A DNA stretch of 64,000 bases from Terrisporobacter glycolicus ATCC 14880 = DSM 1288 (lineage in GTDB: Bacteria > Bacillota > Clostridia > Peptostreptococcales > Peptostreptococcaceae). The stretch lies in the NCBI RefSeq assembly GCF_036812735.1, contig NZ_CP117523.1, positions 2,294,001-2,358,000 on the forward strand, written 5' to 3'. The stretch's first letter is position 1. The number at the start of each line of letters is the position of its first letter. Below are positions 8,953 to 16,756 of this stretch, piece after piece. Position numbers and translations under genes: made by a program. The notes under the pieces are model-generated. The model made no database searches and had not been told where the DNA came from. It saw only the letters and a list, made by a program, of their open reading frames with translations.

Positions 8953-9609
8953 CTAATCTAATGCAAAATTACGAAGATACTCCACATCCAAAACATGAAT
9001 TTTTTTATCTATAACATCAATAACTTTTTCTTTTTTTAGTTCATGTAGAATTCTATTTACACTATTTCTTGTTGATACACCACAAAAACCGGCTATATCT
9101 TCATTTGTTATAAGAAAATCTATTACAATTTTATTATTTTTTTGTTTACCAAATTTACCAATCAATTCATAAATAAATGCACAAACAGCACCTTTTTTTC
9201 CATTCATTATGGTTATTTTATGATTATGCATACTTTCCAACAATTTAGTCCTGTAATAATCCTTTATGTAAGTTTGTAATTCAATATCATTATTAACATA
9301 GTTCCAAAAAGTAACTCTTGGAATCTTGTAAAATACAGCTTCTTTAGATTCAATTCTTACATTAAATGGTGATGATGTGTTTGAACTTATCTCATCTCTT
9401 AATAAAGAAATTATATCTGGCTCACATATATATGAAATATTAAATTCTCTACCATCTTTCAAAATAACACTTGTTTTTATTACTCCTTCTTTTAAAACAT
9501 AGGTGTATTTTTCATCTAATCCATAAAAAGTTAAATATGAATGATACTTCTTCCTTATAGTTTCTGTATTATTTTTTTCTAAAAAATCAAGCAAAAATTT
9601 TGCATCCAT
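8953..9609 (-). CDS. Crp/Fnr family regulator, divergent from larA (LarR-like)
   Basis: 218 aa: an N-terminal cyclic-nucleotide-binding-like beta barrel (about 20-125), a dimerisation helix, and a C-terminal winged helix (TNEDIAGFCGVSTRNSVNRI, about 165-185). There are no FNR-type cluster cysteines. It is divergently transcribed from a lactate racemase gene across a 190-bp gap that carries one 22-bp palindrome. In Lactobacillus plantarum the lar operon is controlled by a divergent Crp/Fnr-family activator, LarR, so the same role here is a reasonable inference. Its ligand may be lactate enantiomers. Confidence 0.85.
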   Translation of the reverse strand: MDAKFLLDFLEKNNTETIRKKYHSYLTFYGLDEKYTYVLKEGVIKTSVILKDGREFNISYICEPDIISLLRDEISSNTSSPFNVRIESKEAVFYKIPRVTFWNYVNNDIELQTYIKDYYRTKLLESMHNHKITIMNGKKGAVCAFIYELIGKFGKQKNNKIVIDFLITNEDIAGFCGVSTRNSVNRILHELKKEKVIDVIDKKIHVLDVEYLRNFALD

Positions 9610-9687
9610 AAATATCCCTCCCCAATGATATGTAAACTATAAAACTCTATAGTTTTTATGTCCTTTAACTTTTATTTTGTATTAAAA

Positions 9688-9709
9688 GATGTTATCAAAT
9701 GGTAACATC
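9688..9709. promoter_or_regulatory. Crp/Fnr-type operator in the lar intergenic region
   Basis: A 22-bp perfect inverted repeat: GATGTTA, an 8-base spacer, then TAACATC. This is the length and symmetry of a Crp/Fnr site, and its neighbour is a Crp/Fnr gene. It lies about 12 bases upstream of a TATAAT hexamer (9721-9726) in the larA direction, which suits an activator site. Confidence 0.75.
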
Positions 9710-9799
9710 ACATGATATATTATAATATTTCATTCTAAATTATACTAGTTATTAAATTAAAAATTAACAATTTATTAGAAAAATGGAGGAACAAATTAT

Positions 9800-11083
9800 A
9801 TGAAAAAATTCAAACTGCCTTATGATTCAAAAACAATAAGTCTAAATTTACAACCTGATAACTTTGCTGGACTTTTAGAATCACAACAAGGGACTTATAA
9901 ATGCAAAGAAAGTGAAACTGACATTGTGGAAAGATCCTTAGACAATCCAATTGCAAGTCCTACTCTTGAGGAATTAGCAAAAGATAAAAAAGATATTGTA
10001 ATAATAAGCAGTGATCATACAAGACCTGTGCCATCTCATATTATTACCCCTATTTTACTTAGAAGAATTCGTAGTGTATCTCCTAATGCACGTATACGTA
10101 TTTTAGTTGCTACTGGCTTTCATAGAGAAAGTACAAAAGAAGAATTAATTTCAAAATATGGAAAAGAAATAGCTGAAAATGAAGAAATAGTAATGCACAT
10201 ATCTACTGATGATTCTTCAATGAAAAAAATTGGTACTCTACCAAGTGGAGGAGAATGTTTAATAAATAAAATTGCTGCAGAAGCCGACTTACTTATAGCA
10301 GAAGGTTTTATTGAATCACACTTTTTTGCAGGATTTTCTGGAGGAAGAAAATCAGTACTTCCAGGTATAGCATCATATAAAACTATTATGGCAAATCACT
10401 GTGGAGAATTTATAAGCGACAAAAATTCTCGTACAGGAAATATTGCTCATAATCTAGTTCATGAAGATATGGTGTATGCAGCAAGAACTGCTAAGCTAGC
10501 TTTTATTGTCAACGTAGTTTTAAATGGAGACCATAAAATTATAGGATCTTTTGCAGGAGATTTTGAAAGAGCTCATTTAGAAGGCTGTAACTTTGTGAAT
10601 AGCTTAGCTCGTGTAGATAAAGTAAATTGTGATATTGCCATTTCTACTAATGGAGGTTATCCTCTTGATCAAAATATTTATCAAGCAGTAAAAGGTATGA
10701 CTGCTGCTGAGGCTACTTTAAATAAAGATGGAATTATTATAATGGTTGCAGGATGTCGCGATGGTCACGGTGGTCAAGCATTTTATGATAATGTTGCAAA
10801 TGTAAAAGAACCAAAAGATTTTTTAGAATTAGCAAAGAAAACTCCAAGACTAGAAACTTTACCAGAACAGTGGACTTCACAAATTTTAGCTAGAATTTTA
10901 GTAAATCACAAAGTAATAATGGTATCTGATTTAGTAGATCCTTCTTTAGTTACTGGATTACATATGGAAATAGCAAAAAATATAGATGAGGCACTAAATC
11001 GTGCATTTGAATTAAAGGGTAAAGATGCAAAAGTTGCTGTAATACCTGATGGATTAAGTGTAATAGTTCAAAATAATAATTAA
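9800..11083 (+). CDS. larA: Nickel-pincer-dependent lactate racemase
   Basis: 427 aa, close to L. plantarum LarA (424). The residues shown in that enzyme to bind the nickel-pincer cofactor and do the proton transfer are all present at the same numbers: H108, H174, K184 and H200. The enzyme interconverts D- and L-lactate in the cytoplasm, using the covalent pyridinium-3-thioamide-5-thiocarboxylate nickel cofactor. GGAGG lies upstream of ATG 9800. The gene is followed by a channel gene and preceded by a divergent Crp/Fnr regulator. larB, larC and larE, which make the cofactor, are not in the window and must be elsewhere for it to work. LarA homologues acting on other 2-hydroxy acids exist, so lactate is the likely but not proven substrate. 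Confidence 0.92.
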   Translation: MKKFKLPYDSKTISLNLQPDNFAGLLESQQGTYKCKESETDIVERSLDNPIASPTLEELAKDKKDIVIISSDHTRPVPSHIITPILLRRIRSVSPNARIRILVATGFHRESTKEELISKYGKEIAENEEIVMHISTDDSSMKKIGTLPSGGECLINKIAAEADLLIAEGFIESHFFAGFSGGRKSVLPGIASYKTIMANHCGEFISDKNSRTGNIAHNLVHEDMVYAARTAKLAFIVNVVLNGDHKIIGSFAGDFERAHLEGCNFVNSLARVDKVNCDIAISTNGGYPLDQNIYQAVKGMTAAEATLNKDGIIIMVAGCRDGHGGQAFYDNVANVKEPKDFLELAKKTPRLETLPEQWTSQILARILVNHKVIMVSDLVDPSLVTGLHMEIAKNIDEALNRAFELKGKDAKVAVIPDGLSVIVQNNN

Positions 11084-11134
11084 TGTTTATATAAATAATA
11101 AAAAATCACAACTGAAATAGGGGGGAATTAAAAT

Positions 11135-11845
11135 ATGTTTCAAAATTTAACTGCTGAATTTTTAAGTACAGCACTTATGATTATCTTTGGTGTGGGAGTT
11201 CATTGCGATGAAGTATTAAAAAATACTAAATATAGAGGAAGTGGCCATCTATTTGCCATAACAACATGGGCTTTTGGTATTACAGTAGCATTATTAGTTT
11301 TTGGTGGTGTATGTATGAATCCTGCCATGGTTTTTGCTCAATGTATATTAGGAATGATACCTTGGTCCTCTTTTATACCTTACACTATAGCTGAACTTTT
11401 AGGTGCTTTTGTTGCTTCAATAATAGTATATCTAATGTATGCAGATCATTTTAAAGCTAGTGAAAATGAGGTTGACCCTATTGCTGTAAGAAATATTTTT
11501 TCTACTAATCCAATTATACGTAATTTACCTAGAAATTTCTTCGTTGAGTTCTTTGCTACTTTCGTATTTATAAGTAGTATACTTGTAATTGCTACAAAGC
11601 ATGAAGATATGTTAGCAATAGGAGTTGGTTTATTAGTATGGGCAATCGGTATGGCCCTTGGAGGACCTACAGGATTTGCAATGAACCAAGCTAGAGATTT
11701 AGGTCCTAGACTTGCATTCCAAATACTACCAATAAAAAACAAAGCTAATAACGATTGGCAATATGGATTATTAATACCAGGAATAGCTCCTTTTGCAGGT
11801 GCTGCATTAGCAGCTTTATTTGTTCGCTTTTATTTCGGAGTATAA
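11135..11845 (+). CDS. Aquaglyceroporin family channel, probable lactate channel (LarD-like)
   Basis: MIP-family protein of 236 aa with six membrane helices. The first NPA box is intact (N62-P63-A64), but the second is NQA (N184-Q185-A186), followed by the conserved RD and Arg187. It lies 51 bp after larA with its own GGGGGG ribosome site, so it is probably co-transcribed. In L. plantarum the aquaglyceroporin LarD is in the lar operon and passes lactic acid, so lactate transport is the best guess. The Pro-to-Gln change at the pore is unusual and could alter selectivity. Glycerol uptake is less likely, since no glycerol kinase is nearby. Confidence 0.85.
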   Translation: MFQNLTAEFLSTALMIIFGVGVHCDEVLKNTKYRGSGHLFAITTWAFGITVALLVFGGVCMNPAMVFAQCILGMIPWSSFIPYTIAELLGAFVASIIVYLMYADHFKASENEVDPIAVRNIFSTNPIIRNLPRNFFVEFFATFVFISSILVIATKHEDMLAIGVGLLVWAIGMALGGPTGFAMNQARDLGPRLAFQILPIKNKANNDWQYGLLIPGIAPFAGAALAALFVRFYFGV

Positions 11846-11886
11846 AATTAATACTTAGATTGTCTGTTTCATTATAAAAATTTAAC

Positions 11887-11916
11887 ATTCCTATTGAATA
11901 ATTATTCAATAGGAAT
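11887..11916 (+). terminator. Perfect 30-bp palindrome after the lar channel gene
   Basis: ATTCCTATTGAATAA and its exact complement meet at the centre. The following bases (ACTTCTATAT) are only weakly T-rich, so it may be a weak terminator for the lar operon or a protein-binding site. Confidence 0.55.
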
Positions 11917-11954
11917 ACTTCTATATCCCTAAATTATTATTTCAATTATAATCT

Positions 11955-12389
11955 TTATTTCATTTTAAGATAACTCTCTTGTAATTTTTTCACCTCTTCT
12001 AACTCTTTTATACATTCTTCAGCCTCACTATTATTTATATATAATAAACAAGATATATCATCATCTTTTTCGCTAATTCTTGTAGTTACTCTAACATGGT
12101 CCTCTAAAATTTTGGTTTCAAATTTGTATATTAAATCAAGGTGACATTTTTCATTATCTATAATTACATTTACACTGTCTTTTACTATTTCCATATTTAC
12201 ATCTCTTTTTGTATCACTTTGTGATATGTTTCCAAACTTAGTGTATTTGTATGAATGGCCTTTATAATCAAATCTATTACTAGTCTTTATTTGTTCTAGT
12301 ATGTACTTTCCCTCTTCTACTTCATTAACAAAATCATCTTCTTCATAAAAATAGTATTTCGAAAAATAATCTAATTTATATTTACTCAT
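11955..12389 (-). CDS. Hypothetical protein, 144 aa
   Basis: Not recognised. It is an acidic, soluble protein with alternating beta-prone segments in residues 1-110 and a charged helix at the C-terminus (EECIKELEEVKKLQES). It has no signal or membrane segment. AGGAGG precedes ATG 12389. It stands alone, convergent with the lar operon and divergent from a small acidic gene at 12512. Confidence 0.6.
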   Translation of the reverse strand: MSKYKLDYFSKYYFYEEDDFVNEVEEGKYILEQIKTSNRFDYKGHSYKYTKFGNISQSDTKRDVNMEIVKDSVNVIIDNEKCHLDLIYKFETKILEDHVRVTTRISEKDDDISCLLYINNSEAEECIKELEEVKKLQESYLKMK

Positions 12390-12511
12390 ATTATCCTCCT
12401 AAATATAGTTTGAATTTAGTATCTGCAATTATATAAAGTAAATTCTACATCTTTTAATTTGATTTATTATGTTGTATCATAATGTTTATGTTGCAAGTTT
12501 AGGAGGATATT

Positions 12512-12673
12512 ATGGAAGATACAACAATTTCAATAGAAGAAATGATAGAATTTATATATAGCAGATGTGCAGAAAATATTTCTAAGGATGAAATAGAAAT
12601 GATTTTAGATTTACAAGAAGAATTTTTAGCTTCAAAGGGTTTAATTGAAATAGAAGAAGATGAAATATATTAA
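12512..12673 (+). CDS. Small acidic protein, 53 aa
   Basis: A small gene with a full set of signals: AGGAGG (12501-12506) 5 bases before ATG 12512, 53 codons, TAA at 12671, then a hairpin terminator. The protein is helical and very acidic (MEDTTISIEEMIEFIYSR start, IEIEEDEIY end) with a single Cys. I know no function for it. Its size and charge suggest a regulatory or anti-type protein, but this is guesswork. It is divergent from the 144-aa gene. Confidence 0.7.
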   Translation: MEDTTISIEEMIEFIYSRCAENISKDEIEMILDLQEEFLASKGLIEIEEDEIY

Positions 12674-12678
12674 CTTCT

Positions 12679-12706
12679 AATCTAAAATACTTTAGATTTC
12701 TTTTTT
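12679..12706 (+). terminator. Terminator of the 53-aa gene
   Basis: AATCTAAA (12679-12686) and TTTAGATT (12691-12698) with a 4-base loop, followed by TCTTTTTT. Confidence 0.75.
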
Positions 12707-12746
12707 AGTTGAGTAATACAATATAACTTTTAATTTGGAGGGGAAA

Positions 12747-13298
12747 ATGTGTATTATTAAAACTGAAAGATTATTATTGAAGAAAATACAACAAAATGAC
12801 TACAATGAAATGAAATCAATTTTACAAGATGAAGATTTAATGCTTTTAGGATGGGGGAAAACTTACTCCGATAAAGAGGTTCAAATTTGGATTAATAAAA
12901 TCACACAGCAATATGAAGACTTTGGATATAGTTATTATATATCAATAGAAAAATCAACTAATTCAGTAATTGGAATAATGGGAATACTGCCAATAACTAT
13001 AAAAGAAGTAAACTACATTGAAGTGGCTTATATACTTAAAAAGAAATCTTGGAACAAAGGATATGCCACAGAAGGAATGAAATCATGTGTAGACTATATA
13101 TTTAATGTTCTTAATGCTGATAAATATATAGCTCAAGTAATCCCTGAAAATGTTAATTCAATTAAAGTTGCTGAAAAGTTAGGGATGAAGGTTATAGATA
13201 ATTACATAAGAGAACACAACGGAAAAGATGTATTTCATTTAATATACGGGCAAACCAAAGAAGAATATTTTGAACATAAAAAAGAGAGCTATTTTTGA
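12747..13298 (+). CDS. GNAT family N-acetyltransferase (RimJ/RimL-like)
   Basis: 183 aa from ATG 12747, with GGAGG 5 bases upstream. It has the RimJ/RimL-type opening IKTERLLLKKI and the acetyl-CoA loop region SWNKGYATEGM (motif A, about residues 103-113), followed by the VIPENVNSIKVAEKLGMK segment typical of the family. It transfers an acetyl group from acetyl-CoA to an amine, often a protein N-terminus in this branch; the substrate here is unknown. It stands alone between two terminators. Confidence 0.85.
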   Translation: MCIIKTERLLLKKIQQNDYNEMKSILQDEDLMLLGWGKTYSDKEVQIWINKITQQYEDFGYSYYISIEKSTNSVIGIMGILPITIKEVNYIEVAYILKKKSWNKGYATEGMKSCVDYIFNVLNADKYIAQVIPENVNSIKVAEKLGMKVIDNYIREHNGKDVFHLIYGQTKEEYFEHKKESYF

Positions 13299-13315
13299 TT
13301 AGCTCTCTTTTTGAA
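13277..13315. terminator. Terminator overlapping the end of the acetyltransferase gene
   Basis: GAGAGCTA and TAGCTCTC extended by A and T tracts (13277-13290 with 13299-13311). The loop contains the stop codon. It may also stop the converging deacetylase transcript. Confidence 0.85.
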
Positions 13316-13329
13316 CTTTTGTTTTAAAA

Positions 13330-14130
13330 TTAATAGGGCAGATGAAATACAGATGTTAATTCAGGATCACTTAACAATTGATCAAAATGACTATGAGCAG
13401 AAATATATCCTATTCCATGTCTATCTTCATCTTTGTTAATAACCCTATATTCATTGCAGGCATTGACAATAGCCTCATAGTCTTCGTTATTCGTTGCCTT
13501 ATATATGACTCTTTTATCTGATGGAACTTTTTTTATATATTGAGGTTTTAAATAAAACATTGCATCTTTTATTTTTCCTAAATTGTATAAATCAATAATT
13601 ATACTTCCATTTTTTCTATGCATGGGATGGTCGTCGTATTTGTACGTATGAGCTACATGAGTCACACTTTTATATTTTTTTTCAAAACCTAAAGCAACTT
13701 CTCTCATTAAATCAAAGTGATCTCCTGATTTATTATCCATATCTGCAAGTATTAAAATGTTTTCTTCTTTAATTCCCAAATCATACAGTGCTGCATAAAA
13801 CTCCTTGTTTCTTAGTTCTGCTTTTTCTTTTCTACTTTTATTTTTATAAAATTTATCCTTAAATACATTGACTCCACTTCCATCTGATCCCAGTACTACA
13901 AATACATGTTCTGGACCTAATGTATTTACAGCTCTTTTTAAAGCACTTCCTCCCCACAATACCTCATCATCTTGGTGTTGAGGGTAAAACACAACATATT
14001 CTTTAAAAACTCTGTTATGAATACCTATATCTCTTTCAATTATATAATCTGAATCTGTTTTTTGTATCCAAAATATTAATAAAATTAATCCTATAAAAAT
14101 ACAAAACAATAACTTTTTGTTTTTAATCAT
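13330..14130 (-). CDS. PIG-L (LmbE-like) family deacetylase, membrane-anchored
   Basis: 266 aa with one N-terminal hydrophobic helix (residues 7-22), so probably anchored with its catalytic domain outside. The metal and base motif QHQDDEVLWGG (family PHxDDE, with Gln in place of Pro) and the later HPMHR zinc-ligand motif are both present. Family members remove N-acetyl groups from amino-sugar conjugates, including GlcNAc-malate in bacillithiol synthesis. An extracellular location would instead suggest a surface glycan or peptidoglycan fragment as substrate. No sugar transferase is adjacent. The start has GGTGA before ATG 14130. Confidence 0.82.
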   Translation of the reverse strand: MIKNKKLLFCIFIGLILLIFWIQKTDSDYIIERDIGIHNRVFKEYVVFYPQHQDDEVLWGGSALKRAVNTLGPEHVFVVLGSDGSGVNVFKDKFYKNKSRKEKAELRNKEFYAALYDLGIKEENILILADMDNKSGDHFDLMREVALGFEKKYKSVTHVAHTYKYDDHPMHRKNGSIIIDLYNLGKIKDAMFYLKPQYIKKVPSDKRVIYKATNNEDYEAIVNACNEYRVINKDEDRHGIGYISAHSHFDQLLSDPELTSVFHLPY

Positions 14131-14360
14131 TAATGTTCACCACTTGCATAAGTCTTTTTATAGGATTATTCTATCCATTTAATAATAATATACTCTTTTT
14201 ATAAACTATCCTCTTCAGTTAGCCTATCTATTTTCTCATAGTATTAATAGTTTAAACTAGAAATATAGTGATAATTGAGCTTTAGGATGTTTTTTTGATA
14301 AGTAAATATGGCACCAAAAATAGCATCTCTTTTTATTTTACTTTTTAGTAAATTTATTAT

Positions 14361-15608
14361 TTAATCAAATATTGTTTGCCAATTAGGATCTTTTTCTGCT
14401 AGAAAACACATTTTTATTTGATCTTTTGTATTTTTTGCCATATCTAATTCAGGCAATTCATCTAAACTAAAAAATCCACTATCACATGTTTCAATATTCT
14501 CTTTAAACTCTCCACCAAGTGCTTTGCATAACATAAAAACTTTGCATACTCCATAAGCATATCTTGGTATATTATGTTTATTTCTATCTTGAATTGCTAT
14601 TAGCTTACTAGGAATAACATCAAGACCTGCCTCTTCTTTAACTTCTTTAACAGTATTTGAGTAAATAGACTGATCTACATCAACCCAGCCTCCTGGTAAA
14701 GACCAAGTATTTGTACTAATTTCTTTCACTAGTAATATTTTATTATCCTCAAAAATTGCTGCTCTTGTATCTAGCTTAGGCGTTTGAAATCCTGTCTCGT
14801 TGCAAAATAAATCATTAACTTTATCAAAATTTAATTCTGTTTTTGAGCTAATTATTTCTGCTGATATATGACGTACCATTTTAAATCGTTCTATATCATA
14901 TGGATCTTTTGAATATGCTAGTCCTACTTGTGCTAAGTGCTGTAATTCAATTGCCCAATCTAACCATTCCATATTCTTTACATCAGGTTTCATTATAATA
15001 CCTAATATACTTTTAGGAGTTTTTAGTTTATATTCAGCTTTTATTTTTTCTGTTTCATTTGCCCCCCATAATGCTAGTGCAAAGTCAACACCTGCATCTT
15101 TTGAACATTGCATATCATAAATAGAATCACCTATATATATAGTTTCTTCTTTCTTTGCTTTCGTGATTTCTATATACTTCTCTATAGGCTCTTTGTCAGG
15201 TTTGTGTTTTCTAGTATCATCTGCACAAATAACTAAATCAAAATATGAGTTTAGTCCAAATTTTAAAAAATCTGTTTCATATTCTTTTCTTGTCTTAGAT
15301 GTTACAATACCTAGACTGACGTTTTTGTATTTTAACTCTTGAATAACTTGCTTTATTCCTTCAAAAAGTTTCATTTCATCAGAATATTTTAATAAGTTTT
15401 CATTCCATCTTTCTTCAACACCTTCTAAATCTTCTATCCCAAGTACGGATAAAGCATCCTTTCCAGGTATGCCTAAGGCAAACTTTAAGTCATCTAAACT
15501 TTTATTAATACCTTCTTCTTCTATAGTTTTTTGTAATGATTTTAAAACTGCTTTTTCTGAATCTATTAAAGTACCATCAACATCAAATACTATATGCGTA
15601 TATTTCAT
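14361..15608 (-). CDS. HAD phosphatase-Nudix hydrolase fusion
   Basis: 415 aa with two enzymes in one chain. Residues 1-205 are a phosphoglycolate-phosphatase-like HAD domain (nucleophile FDVDGTL with D9 and D11, Thr/Ser motif VTSK, Lys and Asp motifs HKPDKEP and YIGDSIYDM). Residues about 215-415 are a Nudix hydrolase with the N-terminal extension seen in clostridial ADP-ribose pyrophosphatase-like proteins. Its Nudix box GGWVDVDQS...VKEVKEEAGL has Gln for the first Glu and Lys for Arg, as is common in that subfamily. ATG 15608 is preferred, 8 bases after GGGGG. It lies 23 bp after a ROK gene in one operon. It may clear a nucleotide sugar or ADP-ribose and the resulting phosphate ester in sequence. 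Confidence 0.88.
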   Translation of the reverse strand: MKYTHIVFDVDGTLIDSEKAVLKSLQKTIEEEGINKSLDDLKFALGIPGKDALSVLGIEDLEGVEERWNENLLKYSDEMKLFEGIKQVIQELKYKNVSLGIVTSKTRKEYETDFLKFGLNSYFDLVICADDTRKHKPDKEPIEKYIEITKAKKEETIYIGDSIYDMQCSKDAGVDFALALWGANETEKIKAEYKLKTPKSILGIIMKPDVKNMEWLDWAIELQHLAQVGLAYSKDPYDIERFKMVRHISAEIISSKTELNFDKVNDLFCNETGFQTPKLDTRAAIFEDNKILLVKEISTNTWSLPGGWVDVDQSIYSNTVKEVKEEAGLDVIPSKLIAIQDRNKHNIPRYAYGVCKVFMLCKALGGEFKENIETCDSGFFSLDELPELDMAKNTKDQIKMCFLAEKDPNWQTIFD

Positions 15609-15631
15609 ATAAATATCCCCCAATTATATTA

Positions 15632-16609
15632 TCAATCTACTAAATCGTTAGCCATTTTTATTAACCCATATTCATAATCATTTATAAATTCATCTGAAAT
15701 AATAACCTCTGGCATTACTTCTTTTGGAATTAAAAGTGTACAGTAATTTTTTATTTCATCTAATTTATCAGCAATGTATGCATTATTATATAGAACAATT
15801 AAATTTGGATTTACTAAAACGATATATGATTGAATTATTTTTCCATAATATTCAACAATATTAACTCCATTAAAACCACTTGTGGCATATTCTAAATTAT
15901 CATCACATATGGGAAGGTAGTGTAACTCTCCGGCAAAGTTACGTGTTCCTTTCCATACCTTTCCTTCTAAAACCATACTAGAACCTATTCCATTGTGACC
16001 CTTATATATATTAACTACTGCTTCTTTATTCTTTGTGTCATGTCTTTCCCAATATCCTTTAACAGCAACATTCATATCATTCTCCACATTTACAGGAACA
16101 TTATATTTTTTTATAAAATAATCAATTAAATTTATTCCTTGTAACTCTTTATATTCTATAAAAGATACAATTTTCCCATCTTTAACAGTGCCTGCTACTC
16201 CAATCATTATACTTGCTAATTGAGTGTATTGTGATTTTACTAATGATACTATATTGTCCATTTCTTCAAGTATTCTATTTTTTAAATCAGTACATCCATT
16301 ATCTATTTTATTTTTACAAAAATCATTTACTATCCAATTAATCTTATTTCCTTCTAAATATAAGATTAATGAAACTGCATACATGGGGTTTAAGCTATAC
16401 TTTTTCGCACATCTTCCCCCAAGAGAATTTTTCATACCAGCTTCAGTAACTTCATTTTTTTCAATTAAATGTTCTATTACTGTACTTACAGTTGGAAAAC
16501 TTAATCCTGTATATTTAGCTATATCTGTTTTACTTATGGATTCGTTTTCCTTCAATATATTACAAACTGTTTTAATGTTTATACTTTTTATAGTTTCTGA
16601 ATTTGCCAT
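15632..16609 (-). CDS. ROK family transcriptional repressor, second copy
   Basis: 325 aa: an N-terminal winged helix (NESISKTDIAKYTGLSFPTVS, about residues 24-44) and a ROK domain that includes the AGELHYLPI stretch also seen in the ROK protein at 3685-4698 (AGEVQYLPI), so the two are paralogues. GGAGGTG lies upstream of ATG 16609. It is the first gene of an operon with the HAD-Nudix fusion. A 45-bp inverted repeat in the promoter (16629-16673) is the likely autoregulatory operator. The effector is probably a sugar or sugar phosphate. Confidence 0.88.
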   Translation of the reverse strand: MANSETIKSINIKTVCNILKENESISKTDIAKYTGLSFPTVSTVIEHLIEKNEVTEAGMKNSLGGRCAKKYSLNPMYAVSLILYLEGNKINWIVNDFCKNKIDNGCTDLKNRILEEMDNIVSLVKSQYTQLASIMIGVAGTVKDGKIVSFIEYKELQGINLIDYFIKKYNVPVNVENDMNVAVKGYWERHDTKNKEAVVNIYKGHNGIGSSMVLEGKVWKGTRNFAGELHYLPICDDNLEYATSGFNGVNIVEYYGKIIQSYIVLVNPNLIVLYNNAYIADKLDEIKNYCTLLIPKEVMPEVIISDEFINDYEYGLIKMANDLVD

Positions 16610-16628
16610 TTAATTTTACCACCTCCGA

Positions 16629-16673
16629 TTATACTTATTAAAATAGTTTTAAAAAGTGTTTTAATAAGTATAA
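16629..16673. promoter_or_regulatory. 45-bp inverted repeat upstream of the second ROK gene (probable operator)
   Basis: Perfect 15-bp arms, TTATACTTATTAAAA (16629-16643) and TTTTAATAAGTATAA (16659-16673), with a 15-base spacer. The inner decamer CTTATTAAAA is the same as at 4754-4786 but the half-sites point the other way. Confidence 0.7.
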
Positions 16674-16712
16674 TTAAATCAGTTTTTCTTCTCTATGTCA
16701 ATATAAATAATA

Positions 16713-16756
16713 AAAAATTAAGCTCACTGCGTTATCTTACAGTGAGCTTAATTTTT
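16713..16756. terminator. Terminator of the amidohydrolase gene
   Basis: Perfect 17-bp arms (16713-16729 and 16740-16756) ending in A and T tracts. It overlaps the stop codon at 16755. Confidence 0.9.

Noticed and set aside
11446-11742. Antisense open frame within the lar channel gene
   Set aside because: Shadow of a clear MIP-family gene, with no ribosome site.
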